Notes: generated from the sequence alone by a model not told the origin. Positions 23,326-33,551 are shown, counted from the stretch's first letter. The stretch: 64,000 nucleotides of DNA from Orientallactaga sibirica (GCA_036365145.1 JAEOAD010000005.1:1550001-1614000), one strand, 5' to 3'. Translations and numbers: made by a program.

Positions 23326-23337
23326 CAGGTTAACTTT

Positions 23338-23451
23338 ATTTTTGGAGAGTGGGTTTCGAGGTAGGGTTTCACTCTAGCACAGGGTGACCTGGAATTCTCT
23401 ATGTAGTCTCAGGCTGGCTGGGATTAAAGGTGTATGTCACCACCCCTGGCT
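23338..23451 (-). mobile_element. B1 SINE, antisense, internally deleted
   Basis: Reverse-complement B1 in which the middle is deleted between CTCAGGCTGGC and TGGGATTAAAGG. It is flanked by CAGGTTAACTTT at 23326-23337 and 23452-23463. Confidence 0.93.
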
Positions 23452-23463
23452 CAGGTTAACTTT

Positions 23464-23685
23464 TTTTTTTAATTTTAGTTTTTATCATTTATTCATTTAT
23501 TTATTTATTTGAGAGAGCAAGAGAGAGAAAGAGGCAGACAGAGAGAGAGAGAATGGGTGCTCCAGGGCCTCTCCAGGTGCATGCATCACCTTGTGCATCT
23601 GGCTTACATGGGTCCTGGGGAATCAAATCAAGGTCCTTTGGCTTTGCAGGCAAATGCCTTAACTGCTAAGCCATCTCTCCAGCCC
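23464..23685 (-). mobile_element. DIP SINE, antisense, in a shared target
   Basis: Complete antisense DIP. The left flank is CAGGTTAACTTT (23452-23463) and the right flank is CAGGTTAGCTTT (23686-23697), so the copy used the same target word as its neighbours. Confidence 0.94.
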
Positions 23686-23697
23686 CAGGTTAGCTTT

Positions 23698-23710
23698 TTT
23701 TTTGAGAGAC

Positions 23711-23755
<45 letters not shown>

Positions 23756-23941
23756 ATGCACGTGCCAGCAGCCTTTCAGCCACTGTGAATGAACTCCAGA
23801 TGCGTGCGCCCCCTTGTGGTTAACTGTGGCATTGAGCCCTTGCATCTCTGTGTCTGGCTAAATGTGGGACCTGGAGAATCAAATGGGCATTCTTAGGCTT
23901 GGCAGGCAGGCACCTTAACCACTAAGCCATCTCTCCAGCCC
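23698..23941 (-). mobile_element. DIP SINE, antisense, divergent subfamily
   Basis: GA tract at 23706-23751, then a body carrying an extra segment of about 40 bp (around GTGGTTAACTGTGGCATTGA) absent from most DIP copies here. It is flanked by CAGGTTAGCTTT and CAGGTTAACTTT (23942-23953). The copy at 41.8 kb also has an extended middle, so a separate subfamily is likely. Confidence 0.9.
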
Positions 23942-24125
23942 CAGGTTAACTTTTTAATGGAGTATCTATGATTTTTTTCTAGTAAGACACCCTGGAGAAA
24001 ACACACTAAAATGAAAAAGATACTTTGAAAAATCTATTTTATTTTTTCCTGTCCAGGTGATTTTCAAAGGTCTACAATAAGAGAAAGTTCCAAACCAAGA
24101 GCAAGAGAAATACCTGTTGAAGAAA

Positions 24126-24345
24126 TACCAGAAAAAGAAGAAGAAGAAGAAGAAGAAGAAGAAGAAGGAGGAGGAGGAGGAGGAGGAGGAGGAGGAGGAG
24201 GAGGAGGAGGAGGAGAAGAAGAACGGATAAAAAGATGAAGATGAAGGAGAAGAAGGAGGAAGAAGAAGTAGGAGGAGAGCAGCAGGACAGCTCCAGAAGA
24301 AGGAAGAGGAGGACAGAACAAGAGGAAGAGAGTAGTAGTAGAAGC
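24126..24345 (+). repeat. GAA/GGA purine tract
   Basis: Pure (GAA)n then (GGA)n from 24136 to 24213, followed by degenerate AAGAAGGAGG-type sequence. The three long minus-strand frames across it (up to 127 codons of Ser, Pro or Leu runs) are low-complexity translations and not genes. Such tracts can form triplex DNA. Confidence 0.95.
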
Positions 24346-24359
24346 TCAACTGAAGGAAA

Positions 24360-24507
24360 CTTAAAACTCACCCACCAGAATCAGCTCCAGGGTGGAGGAG
24401 ACAGACCCTGAGGACACTCAGCACCCACCAAAGCAGAGATCAGAGGCTCCTAAGAGCTCATCACTGAAGGAGATTTAAAACTCACCCACTACAGTTCAGG
24501 GAATTTT
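24360..24507 (+). mobile_element. LINE-1 3' region, left part
   Basis: Contains AAAACTCACCCACCAGAATC and a near-repeat of it at about 24477. It is continuous with the segment after the B1 insertion. Confidence 0.6.
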
Positions 24508-24673
24508 TTTGTTTGTTTGTTTGTTTTTTGTTTTTCAAGATAGGGTTTCACTCTAGCCCAGGCTGACCTGGAATTCACTATGTAGTCTCAGGGTGGCCTC
24601 AAACTCATGGTGATCCTCCTACCTCGGCCTCCTGAGTGCTGGGATTAAAGGTGTGTGCCACCAAGCCATGCTG
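24508..24673 (-). mobile_element. B1 SINE, antisense, with target duplication
   Basis: Near-consensus reverse-complement B1 with a (GTTT)n tail. GTTCAGGGAATTTT occurs at 24494-24507 and 24674-24687. Removing the insert rejoins the L1 sequence. Confidence 0.96.
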
Positions 24674-24687
24674 GTTCAGGGAATTTT

Positions 24688-24962
24688 GAAGAAGAGGGGG
24701 CAGAAAAGATTGTAAGAGCCACAGGTTGAGACAAGAGGTTGACCCAGAGGTATTCACTCCCCCCAAAATAACTGACTGCTGCTCCCACAATGCATAACCC
24801 ACAACCCCATGGGGAATACCTGCAACCTCATTGAAGAGGTGTCCCCAGTGGAATGGGGGCAGGGACAAGGAAAAAGAGGGTCCCAACACACGATGTATCT
24901 ATATGAAATATGTTGTTAATAACAACAACAACAATAGTAATAATAATAATAACAATAAATCG
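24688..24962 (+). mobile_element. LINE-1 3' region, right part
   Basis: Carries GAAGAAGAGGGGGCAGAAAA and GATTGTAAGAGCCACAGG, phrases of the rodent L1 3' UTR, and ends near ATATGTTGTTAATAACAAC with an AAC/AAT-rich tail. Confidence 0.75.
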
Positions 24963-26000
24963 GGTATAAAAAAGAAAGCAAAATTCCAACAGAGATTGAG
25001 AATCAGTTTCACTAGTGAAAAATGTGTAGGTTAAAAGCATTCTCTAAATGTTCTCTTTCTCAAAGAAATTTTCTCTGAGGAATCCTGAAAATACCAAAAA
25101 TTCTTCCATAAGAGAATGCAAGAGTGTACATTTGGGAAATAATTCTATTTGTGAGCCAAAAGGTCGCATCAATATTTCACCAACACATCTATTTTTAATC
25201 ATCTAAAAGCGTGCCTCAAGAGCTTTCAAAATGCTCTGGACTTTCGGTGACTTAACTCTGAAGGTTTGCCAAGAAGACTGCATCAGAGCAAAGAGAACTG
25301 GGAACGGACAACTTCAATATTGTTGTTTCTACAAAGTTAACTCAAAATATCGTAAGGATTTTTTAAAATAAGCTCACATTAACATAGAATTGTCCAATTT
25401 CACCCTAGTTCCTTGAAAATCTGGGTACATATTCAGCAGAAATGTCAGTCGGTTTCATGTGTCAAATTAAGAACATTTGATACAGATATTAGTGATTCTT
25501 ATTTCATAGTTTCTTCAATGCTCCACAAGCCTACTCATATATTAATGCTTACATTATGTGTTTGTAAGAAATATCTTAGGATTGTGGAAAAATCTCCATT
25601 AACAACGAATCCTCCAGAAATTATCCAGAAGTGATTTAAAAAAAAAAAAAAAAAACAACCTTAATCCATACTTTCTGGAAAGTAATTAATTAATTATAAT
25701 CCTTAGAAGGGAAACTGTTAGGAAATGCTCCCCCAGATATGATATGTCAAAGCTTGATGCCGCATAGGCAGAAAGAATATTGTTAGAACCAGACAAGGCC
25801 ACATCTCCCTCAGCAAGCAGCAGAGCGGAGACACTTCCCGAGCAGCAGTAAGTGAAGCCCAGGGACAGGAAGTAACCTCTTCTCAGGTGCATCACAAAGA
25901 GCAATCAAGGACCTCGTTGCTGGGAAAGGATATACGTTAGCAATTCGTACTAAATAAAGTTCATTTTAGAAAAGAAAACATATTCTTACTACAGGATTTA
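24963..26000. other. unique sequence, nothing recognised
   Basis: Balanced-composition DNA at about 25050-25450 and 25730-25920 without a repeat I can name. It contains a poly(A) run at 25637-25655. The short frames on both strands look like chance. Confidence 0.5.
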
Positions 26001-26004
26001 TGGA

Positions 26005-26110
26005 TGTGGGTTGTACATGTGTATGTACATGTGTACATGTGTGGGTCTGTGTTAGTGTAGGTGTGTGTGCACATACATGTGTGGATGTGTGGTCAGAGGT
26101 TGAAGTTGAA
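26005..26110 (+). repeat. degenerate GT-rich repeat
   Basis: Imperfect ATGTGTACATGTGT and GTGTGTG units. This is old microsatellite sequence next to a B1. Confidence 0.75.
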
Positions 26111-26139
26111 TGGCTTCCTCAATTGCTCTCCACCTTATT

Positions 26140-26312
26140 ATTTTTTTGTTGTTGTTGTTGTTGTCTTTGCTTTTTGAGGTAAGGTCTCACTCTGGCCCAG
26201 GCTGATCTGGAATTCACTCTGTAGTCTCAGGGTGGCCTTGAACTCACAGTGATCCTCCTACCTCTGCCTCCCAAGTGCTGGCATTAAAGGAGTGCGCCAC
26301 CACGCCTAGGGA
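26140..26312 (-). mobile_element. B1 SINE, antisense
   Basis: Reverse-complement B1 with a (GTT)n tail at 26147-26164. The body is close to consensus through to GTGCGCCACCACGCC. Confidence 0.93.
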
Positions 26313-27111
26313 CATGGTCTCTCCCTTGAGCCCTTATCTTGTAGGTTTGCCTAGTCATCTCACCCCATAGAGTCTTATCTATTAAAATGATAATAATTGT
26401 CATATTATAAGTGTGACAAATGATAGTTTATTTTCCAGAGAAATATGGAACATGAGGATGTATAAATGGGGGGGGGATGATGTAGAAGGAAGAATTCCAA
26501 GCAAGAGCAGAGGGAAAAAATTATAGAGGAAAATTCTACAACCATTCAAATAATACAATGGCTGTAAGCTTGTGGGGGAAAGTGTGACTGATGTAAACAA
26601 CGCCTGTGTCCTAGGAAGTGTGCCAGCATACGTGCAGTAATGATGGAGATGAGGTAGGAAGAAAGGCAAACTTCTTCCTGACACACTGCTCAGGAGACTA
26701 CGTTGGTCACTGGAATAGGAAGGAAGACTTCAAGATGATCCCTCGTCAGTTAACTTGGTTACTGAGCTGGCTTCAAATAAGTTCAATGGTAAAAGTTACA
26801 ATATAAAGGACAGCAATTAAATATAAAGAATTTCTCCACTCTCAAAATCTGATGATAAAAGAAAACTCTTTGAGAAAAAATGAGTTCCTTTTGCTAAGTC
26901 CATCTGAGATTATATTTTGGAATGATAATCAAAGATATTTTTATGTTTTGACAGTTATATAAGCAGTCGTGCTGAGGGTTGGACTCACTACTGGCTAAGA
27001 AAATCACTGTGCATCAGCCAGAAAGGACACCAATGAATACATGCTAGTCCATAATGAAGACCCAGAGGCTTTTTATATGAGGAGAGATTCTATGATTTAA
27101 AAGATCAGAAG
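26313..27111. other. unique sequence, nothing recognised
   Basis: A G run lies at 26468-26476. Frames at 26400-26684 (-) and 26618-26806 (+) show no motif. No repeat recognised. Confidence 0.5.
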
Positions 27112-27112
27112 A

Positions 27113-27253
27113 GGGCTGGAGAGAAGGCTTAGCGGTTAAGGCATTTGCCTGCAAAGCCAAAGGATCCTGGTTTGATTCTCCAGGTAATCCAGATGCACAA
27201 GGGGGCGCATAGGTCTGGAATTCATTTGCAGTGGCTGGAGGCCCTGGTGCTCC

Positions 27254-27297
<44 letters not shown>

Positions 27298-27330
27298 CTT
27301 TCTCCCGCTCAAATAAATTAATTAAATATA
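27113..27330 (+). mobile_element. DIP SINE
   Basis: Sense copy with GGGCTGGAGAGAAGGCTTAG, a B-box-like GGTTTGATTCTCC and 20 or more CT units. The central CACAAGGGGGCGC is close to a CTCF core. Confidence 0.93.
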
Positions 27331-27430
27331 TTAAGAGAATCAGATGGAAATAGCTTTGAGAGAAAGTTATTAATGACATGAAGATTGTTGTGGAAAGTCA
27401 GCTAGTGGCTGTTATGTTGCAAACAGTTAA

Positions 27431-27606
27431 GTGGGAGAGTTGGCCCAGCAGTTAAAGGTGGGTGCCTGAAAAAGCCTGACAGTCTGAGTTCAATCCCCAG
27501 TGCCTATGGAATGCCACATGCATGTCTGGCAGGAGGCCCTGAGGTGCCCTTTCTCTCCCTCTTTCTCGCTCTCTCTCAGCTTGCAAGTAAATCAATAATA
27601 AAAAGA
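27431..27606 (+). mobile_element. DIP SINE, shortened
   Basis: Sense copy lacking part of the middle: the head and B-box-like GAGTTCAATCCCC are present, then it jumps to CAGGAGGCCCTGAGG. It ends in a CT tract and an ATAATAAAAA tail. Confidence 0.82.
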
Positions 27607-27666
27607 ATAGGTTATTTTCCAATAATATTTATGCAAAATTGAATTATTTTTGTCTTTAAAAATTAT

Positions 27667-27757
27667 CTCTGTGTGTAGTGGTACCCACCTTTAATCCCAG
27701 CACTTGGGAGCAGATCTTTAAGGCCAAGCTAGAACTACAGAGTGAGTTCCAGGTCCT
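27667..27757 (+). mobile_element. B1 SINE, 3'-truncated
   Basis: Starts like B1 and stops at GAGTGAGTTCCAGGTCC, with no A tail, so the right end was lost or replaced. Confidence 0.75.
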
Positions 27758-28508
27758 CGTAGCTGACTATAAACAGGATGACGGAGCCTCCTTTCCACAA
27801 ACTCACCCCTTAGGTTGCCCGTGAACACCGTGACCACAGCACAGCACAACTGAGCAGCTGCCTCTGCGATGTAGCCACTGACACCCCCCAAAGGCCAAAT
27901 TGTTGTCATTGTCAATCATCTTGAATCAGGAAAATAAAAAATAAATAATTAAATTCTTATTATATGTATTATGTATAAGGGCTTTAAAAGTGTCTGTATA
28001 GTTAAAAATTAATTATAATGTTTCTTACAGGTAACTCGGTTGGCTGTGACTGTCTCTACTAAAGTTATTATTTCAGCTAAAATAATCTAAAACGTACTCA
28101 TGAAAACAAATTTCACCTTAGTGGAACTTGTAGTAAAGTTCTTGAGATATTGTCCTCATTCTTCCCTTGACATAGCTGATCCTCATTACTCAGGTTCCAT
28201 CTTTCCTGAGCTCACCAGTCTTACTTCTAAACTTTCATCACTTCCTTCTATCTCACCATGACCTCATGACTATCCACAGAGTCAGTATGTAAGGTGTTTA
28301 TTGGTGATTCTGTGTTGATTATCCATCCATTTTGGGACATGTAATATCAGGAACCCAGTATGGACCATGAATGCCCAAGGTCCCAGAAAAAACAATTTTA
28401 GAACAATAAATAAGTCACCACAGAAGGAATGCATAAAACATTTCAGATCTTTGATGAATGTCTTATTAAATCCATGTTAACTGACACTGAAAAAAAAACT
28501 GCAATTCT
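27758..28508. other. unassigned, coding-like patch then AT-rich DNA
   Basis: 27760-27915 has higher GC. The minus-strand frame across it reads like real protein (for example GGVSGYIAEAAAQLCCAVVT), but I cannot name it. The frame continues into the neighbouring B1, so its start and end are not natural. The rest shows nothing recognisable. Confidence 0.4.
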
Positions 28509-28690
28509 GAGTTGGAGAGATGGCTTAACAGTTAAGGTGCTTGCCTATGAAGCCTAAGGACACAAGTGTGACAACCCAGAACCCACGTAAGCCAGATGCC
28601 CAAGGTAGCATATGTGTCTGGGGTTTGTTTTGCAGTGGCTAGAGCCCCTGTTGTGCCCATTCTCTTAAGTAAATGAATATGAAATATTTT
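28509..28690 (+). mobile_element. DIP SINE with target duplication
   Basis: Sense copy flanked by AAAAACTGCAATTCT at 28494-28508 and 28691-28705. The CT tract is reduced to TCTCTT, so the copy is either a short source variant or has lost its tract. Confidence 0.94.
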
Positions 28691-28754
28691 AAAAACTGCA
28701 ATTCTATGATGTATTTGATAAGACATGTGTAAATTTGAATAAGGTCTATGCTTT

Positions 28755-28826
28755 TTAAATATATTTTATTTATTTATTTATTTGAGAGAGAAATAGTCTA
28801 ATGCATATGCCTCCTTGTGTGAAGGT
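28755..28826 (-). mobile_element. DIP SINE tail fragment
   Basis: TTTATTTATTTATTTGAGAG, then a very short piece of body (ATGCATATGCCTCCTTGTGT), then unrelated sequence. Truncated antisense copy with an internal deletion. Confidence 0.6.
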
Positions 28827-30495
28827 TCCCATTTATTAAGAAGACAACAAGCCAATGACAAAGTGCACAATCTCTGTAGAAGGTTTATGTGAAATTAACA
28901 TCTCAATGTGATTATAAGATACATGCTCTAGAAGCCACGTGCTAATTTATAGTCGAGTGATGGAAATATCCTCTCATATAAAATTGCATACGTGTAAAGA
29001 TTATCTCTTAGAATTGAGGGAAGTATCATAAATCTGAACCTCCCCAAGGGGGAAGGCAGACAATTTAGATCACCTTTCCACATTGTACATTACTTTCATA
29101 ATGACATCAGTGAGGAAAGCTTGGGTAGCAGACTCAAGAATGTAGTTCCAGAACATCCCGAACTCAAGTATTTCTATTGGATCTGACCTAAGTATAATTT
29201 TCTCTACGTACTTGACATGCTGAGCACTTTCCTCCAACCCTGCACATTTTCTGAGGCTTTTCAACTCCAGATTTTATTTGATTTCTAATGTTCAGTTTTG
29301 TGAGCCACTCTCCCCGCTCTTGGTAGAAAGCACTGAAGAGTCAGAGATGACAAATACATGTCATTTGCAGCTCTGACCTTTAGAGATTAGACAGTATTCC
29401 CCAAAGTGCTTTGGGAAAGCACACGTTCTGTGTCTGGTAAGGTACGGTGGGCAGAAGAGAAATTCACTGGGTTCATTCTGACTCAGCCACACACTTGGGA
29501 ATAGTGCAGGGGTGGGGGGAATGGCAACTTGTCTTGGATAAAGGCCATCACACTTTCATACTTACAGAAGTACATACTGAAGGTTCTGCTTTGGAGAAAT
29601 GATGCATAGAAAATGCAAATTTCCTGGGTGAAGAAATGTAAAACACTTGATTATGTGCAGAATATATCTCCCTTAAAGTATCAGGGGCTGACAAGATAGT
29701 CAAAAGATATCTGGGAAAGAAATCTTGAGTGAATGGAATGAGTCACTGAACAATGGAAATTAACCAATCTTATGAGACAACATCCCCTGGAACAGCCTCT
29801 CAGACAACAAAGAGACACTCTTTGAGTCCATGTCATGCCAATGATGAGGACTAGATGTAAAATTAGGTGAGCATAAATTAGAGGTTTATATAATATCAAG
29901 TTTTATCAATAGTTTTGATAACAGTAAAATATAGACTTCAGGTAGAGCAGAAAATATGTGCTATCTCCAGCACAGCTCCCCCCGGAACTTTCTCTGCCCC
30001 ATGAATATGCTCAGCAAGCCAAAAAAATTAGGGGTTTTTTTAAACCTCCAATTTTTGAATGTAGTGAAAAATTCACCCAGAGTGAATGAACTTAGAGCTC
30101 ATCTATTTTTGTCCTCTAATAGTAAATTACTTGACATTTTTCATCAACTATAAATATGCAATTCCAGGTTTATTTGCCATAAATATTCTAGACAGACCTA
30201 TTACACACTGCTAAAAGCATACTATAGATAAGGACTCTATCATAGACATACCATTAGTGCATATGCCAGGAAGTCTGCCATTAGTATATTTTCAAGATTT
30301 ATCTGGGTTAATTTCCCTCTTTTACTCTTGGGACAAACCTCTGATAATGAGACAGACTAGGTTCTGAGTCAGTTCCTTACAATACCCTACACACATCTAC
30401 TATATATTATTTCTGATAGGCCAGCTGACATAATGACTTTACTACTCCAATAGAATCAGTTATCCACTTAAATATTGGCCATACTTGCCATTATT
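28827..30495. other. unique sequence, nothing recognised
   Basis: About 1.7 kb free of nameable repeats. The minus-strand frame at 29070-29264 (64 codons) has a protein-like mix of residues, but I do not recognise it and it has no exon signals that I can defend. Composition at 29280-29560 is fairly balanced. Confidence 0.5.
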
Positions 30496-30632
30496 TTGTT
30501 GTTATTTTAAAACTTACTTTATTTTTAATTGACATGTAATAATTATTTAGTAAGTATCATGCAACATTTCAATACACATATACAATATATAATGAATTGG
30601 GATGACTGGCATATCTATCATCTTAGACTTTA
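30496..30632 (-). mobile_element. old LINE-1 3' UTR, antisense, part 1
   Basis: Begins the reverse complement of a mammalian-wide L1 3' UTR (TTTTTAATTGACATGTAATA, CATATCTATCATCTTAGAC). It continues beyond the DIP insertion. Confidence 0.7.
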
Positions 30633-30657
30633 TTTTTAATATTTGTTTATTTATTAT

Positions 30658-30697
<40 letters not shown>

Positions 30698-30858
30698 ATG
30701 AATATGGGTATGCCAGGGCCTCCTGCAACTGCAAATGAACTTTGGATGCATGTACCATCTTGTGTGTCTGGCTTTGTATGGGAACTAGAGAATCAAACCT
30801 GGCCAGTTGGGCTTTATAAGCAAGCACCTTAAACCACTGAGCCATCTTTCTATCCTTC
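30633..30858 (-). mobile_element. DIP SINE, antisense, inside L1
   Basis: Complete antisense copy with about 18 GA units at 30659-30697. It splits the L1 3' UTR. Confidence 0.92.
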
Positions 30859-31375
30859 ACTTCAGAACTTTTAATCTGTGTGTTACTAGCAACTTTGGAC
30901 TACTGAATTAATTACGATCAACCATAGTTATCCAATGTGCTAGCTAATCCCAAATTTATAAGGTGTCCCTTTTTGCCTAATTTCATAGCTGTATATATTA
31001 TCTATTCTTTCTCTACCTCTCCGTCTTTCCAAAGTTTTGATAGACACTCTAGTCTCAGAGTCTATGAGAGCAACTATTGTGCTTGCTTTTGTGAGAACGC
31101 TTGGTATTTTCTTCTCGTGCCTGACTTGATTCACTAATATGATGTCTTTCAATCCCATCCATGTTGTGTCACTTACAAAATTTAATTATTTTCATGGCTG
31201 CACAATGTTCTGCTGTGCACATAGGCCACCTTTTCTTTATTAAACATGCATGAGTTGATTTTTTCTATGTCATTGTGGGTAGTTTTGCAATAAACATAGG
31301 TGCAGGCTTCTCTTTGAACTCCTGATATTACTTCCTTTAGATATGCATAAAGTATCTATTCAGGTCACTAGCCCA
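30859..31375 (-). mobile_element. old LINE-1, antisense, part 2
   Basis: Continues the 3' UTR and enters the 3' part of ORF2, with GGCTGCACAATGTTCTGCTG and TTTTGCAATAAACATAGGTG as landmarks. No open frame remains. Confidence 0.78.
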
Positions 31376-31577
31376 GTTTTTAATATATTTTATTTATTTG
31401 AGAGTGGGGAGAGAGGGAGAGAATAGGCATGCCAGGGTGTCCAACCACTGCAAACGAACTCCAGACATATGTGCCACCTTATGCATCTGGCTTACCTGGG
31501 TCCTGGGGAATCGAACCTAGGTCCTTTGGCTTTGCAGGCAAGTGCCTTAACCACTAAGCCATCTCTCCAGCCCCATT
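31376..31577 (-). mobile_element. DIP SINE, antisense, inside L1
   Basis: Close to consensus, with TTTGGCTTTGCAGGCAAGTG and AAGCCATCTCTCCAGCCCC. Flanks TAGCCCAGTTTTTA and TAGCCCATTTTTAC are a diverged target duplication. Confidence 0.94.
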
Positions 31578-31860
31578 AGCCCATTTTTACAACTAGATTA
31601 TTTGTTCTTGTGTGAGTGAATTGTTTATGTCCCTTGCATATTCTGAATATTAATCACTTCATATGAATAGCTGAAAAATATTTTTCCCATTCTTCAAGTT
31701 TTATCTTCACTGAAGATTGTTACCTTGGATATATAGCATTTTCAGTTTTATGTAATCCCATCAGTAAATTTTTCCTTTAGTTATTTGTACTGCTAAAGTC
31801 ATGGCTACTGTTTTATAAATGAAGTATAAGGTATGGATCGAAATGCATCGTGGCTGCATG
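31578..31860 (-). mobile_element. old LINE-1, antisense, part 3
   Basis: Carries the ORF2 landmarks following part 2 (TTTTTCCCATTCTTCAAG, TTCAGTTTTATGTAATCCCA). With parts 1 and 2 it makes one old L1 of about 940 bp once the two SINEs are removed. Confidence 0.72.
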
Positions 31861-32130
31861 CTACTGGGCTATGTCAATACTGTCAGTTGAATATTAATTT
31901 GTTGTTTAATTTAATTACTATCATTTAATTTATGAAAATACAACAATTAGTAAATATATAGGACTACATTCATTTTTCAGTTTGTTTTGAACTTATTAAA
32001 TTTTCATTTGCATTAATAAATATAAGTTCATTTGATTTTGATGATATATTGTAGATTTTGTAGTTTCTATGGTTTTATTTAATGAGATTTAATGTTTTGG
32101 CAATATTTTTCATTAAAAGAATAAATTCCA
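31861..32130. other. AT-rich DNA, nothing recognised
   Basis: May be eroded L1. No feature that I can support. Confidence 0.4.
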
Positions 32131-32291
32131 GCTGGGTGTGGTGGCACATGCCTTTAATCCCAGCACTCAGGAGGCAGAGATAGCAGGATTGTCATGACTT
32201 CGAGGGCACCCTGAGACTACATAGTGAATTCCAGATCAGCCTGGACCAGAGTGAGACCCTACCTTGAAAAACCAAAAAAAAAAAAAAAAAG
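32131..32291 (+). mobile_element. B1 SINE
   Basis: Sense B1 from AGCTGGGTGTGGTGGCACAT to an A tail. Flanks AATTCCA and AGTTCCA suggest a short target duplication. Confidence 0.92.
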
Positions 32292-32667
32292 TTCCAATGT
32301 TGCTTGTCAATACTGTAATGTTTCTCTAAAATATTTTTTCTAGCACTAAGAAACTACCAATGTATAGTCAATTGACTTGGGTCATTTTGTTTTATTATTT
32401 TCTTCTTTTCAGCTGCCACAAGTCCATTTCATATTTGATTCTGTTTTAGGTAGTATTTTACTTTTCACTTCTCCCTTACGTCTTTGATTGTTTCCTGTGG
32501 CTCTGATATTGTTTCAAAAAATATGTGAAGATATTACACAAAAATTTTAACTTGAAATGATAAGAATATTTATTACATATTTGACAAAAATGGCAAATTA
32601 ACAATGCTAAGCTACTCAGATCTTCATAATCCAAGTTCGTTGTTGATTCATAATGTTTTGTTGGTTT
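32292..32667. other. AT-rich DNA, nothing recognised
   Basis: No recognisable repeat or gene. Confidence 0.5.
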
Positions 32668-32805
32668 ATTTTTTTTGAGACAGGTGATCTTATGTAGCCT
32701 AGGCTGGCCTCACACCTACACTATCACCAAGACTGATCTTGAATCCCTGGACCTCTTGCCTCACATCCCAAATGAGGGAATTGACAGGTTTGCACCATCA
32801 AGGGT
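32668..32805 (-). mobile_element. old B1-like SINE, antisense
   Basis: TTTTTTTGAGACAGGTGATC, then GTAGCCTAGGCTGGCCTCAC, and a diverged left end (CAGGTTTGCACCATCA). A small internal insertion is present. Confidence 0.65.
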
Positions 32806-32924
32806 AACTGTATTTTGAAAAATTGAAAAAGTAGGCCAAAAAAAAGTAGTTAAATTATGTGACCACCAGTAAGATATGATTTTATCACTCAGTTATGAAA
32901 GGCATAGCGTTCATTTACTTATTT

Positions 32925-33020
32925 TTAAAGACAGAGCCCCACTATATAGCTCATTCTGGCCTCAATTTTATAGTTTTCCTGAATCGGCTTTACGAGTACT
33001 GGAATTATATTGCATATAGC
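32925..33020 (-). mobile_element. old B1-like fragment, antisense
   Basis: AAAGACAGAGCCCCACTATA and CTCATTCTGGCCTCAA resemble the right part of B1, and GAGTACTGGAATTAT the left part. Confidence 0.5.
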
Positions 33021-33041
33021 ATCCTAGTTGGATATCCCTGG

Positions 33042-33544
33042 TGTATTAGGCAGGGTTCTCTAGAGGAACAGCCCGATAAAATGAACTGTATTAAAAGGGA
33101 ATTTATTGGGTTATCTTACAGCAGTCCAGCAATAGCAGGTTGCAGGCCTGAGAGTCAAGGAACCTGGTAGCTGCTCAGTCCACGAGGCTGCATGCCTCAG
33201 CAGTCCTGGCCTGGAGGCGTCCTGGAGAGACGCTGCTCTTCAGTCCACATGAAAAGCTGAGGAAACCAGGTTCCAATGCAGACAGCCAGGTGCAAGTGAA
33301 AGGACTCACCAACAAGCAGCCCAGGCCAGGCCATCAGGCAGGAGGAAGGGGGTTTTCTCTCAGAACTTCCTTACTCAAAGCCCACCACCAGGAGGACCAC
33401 CCACTCTGAGAAAAGGACTCACTCTGGAGGAAGGACTTCCTCCTAAAATCAGTCCTTCCTGGAAACAACCTCAGAGATGGGTCCAAGAGGAATGTCTGTG
33501 GATTCCTAACCTGATCAGGTTGACAACAGAACTTCACCATTCCA
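33042..33544 (-). mobile_element. ERVL-type solo LTR, complete
   Basis: Bounded by TG...CA on the element strand, with the 3' end reading CTCTAGAGAACCCTGCCTAA on the minus strand, typical of ERVL (MLT2-like) LTRs. CCTGG occurs directly at both sides (33037-33041 and 33545-33549), the 5-bp duplication expected of this group. At 503 bp with no internal region or partner, it is a solo LTR left by recombination. It encodes no protein. Confidence 0.93.
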
Positions 33545-33550
33545 CCTGGT

Positions 33551-33551
33551 C

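Noticed and set aside
23966..24371. Three overlapping minus-strand frames of up to 127 codons rich in Ser, Pro and Leu
   Set aside because: They are translations of the GAA/GGA purine tract in three frames and have no domain.
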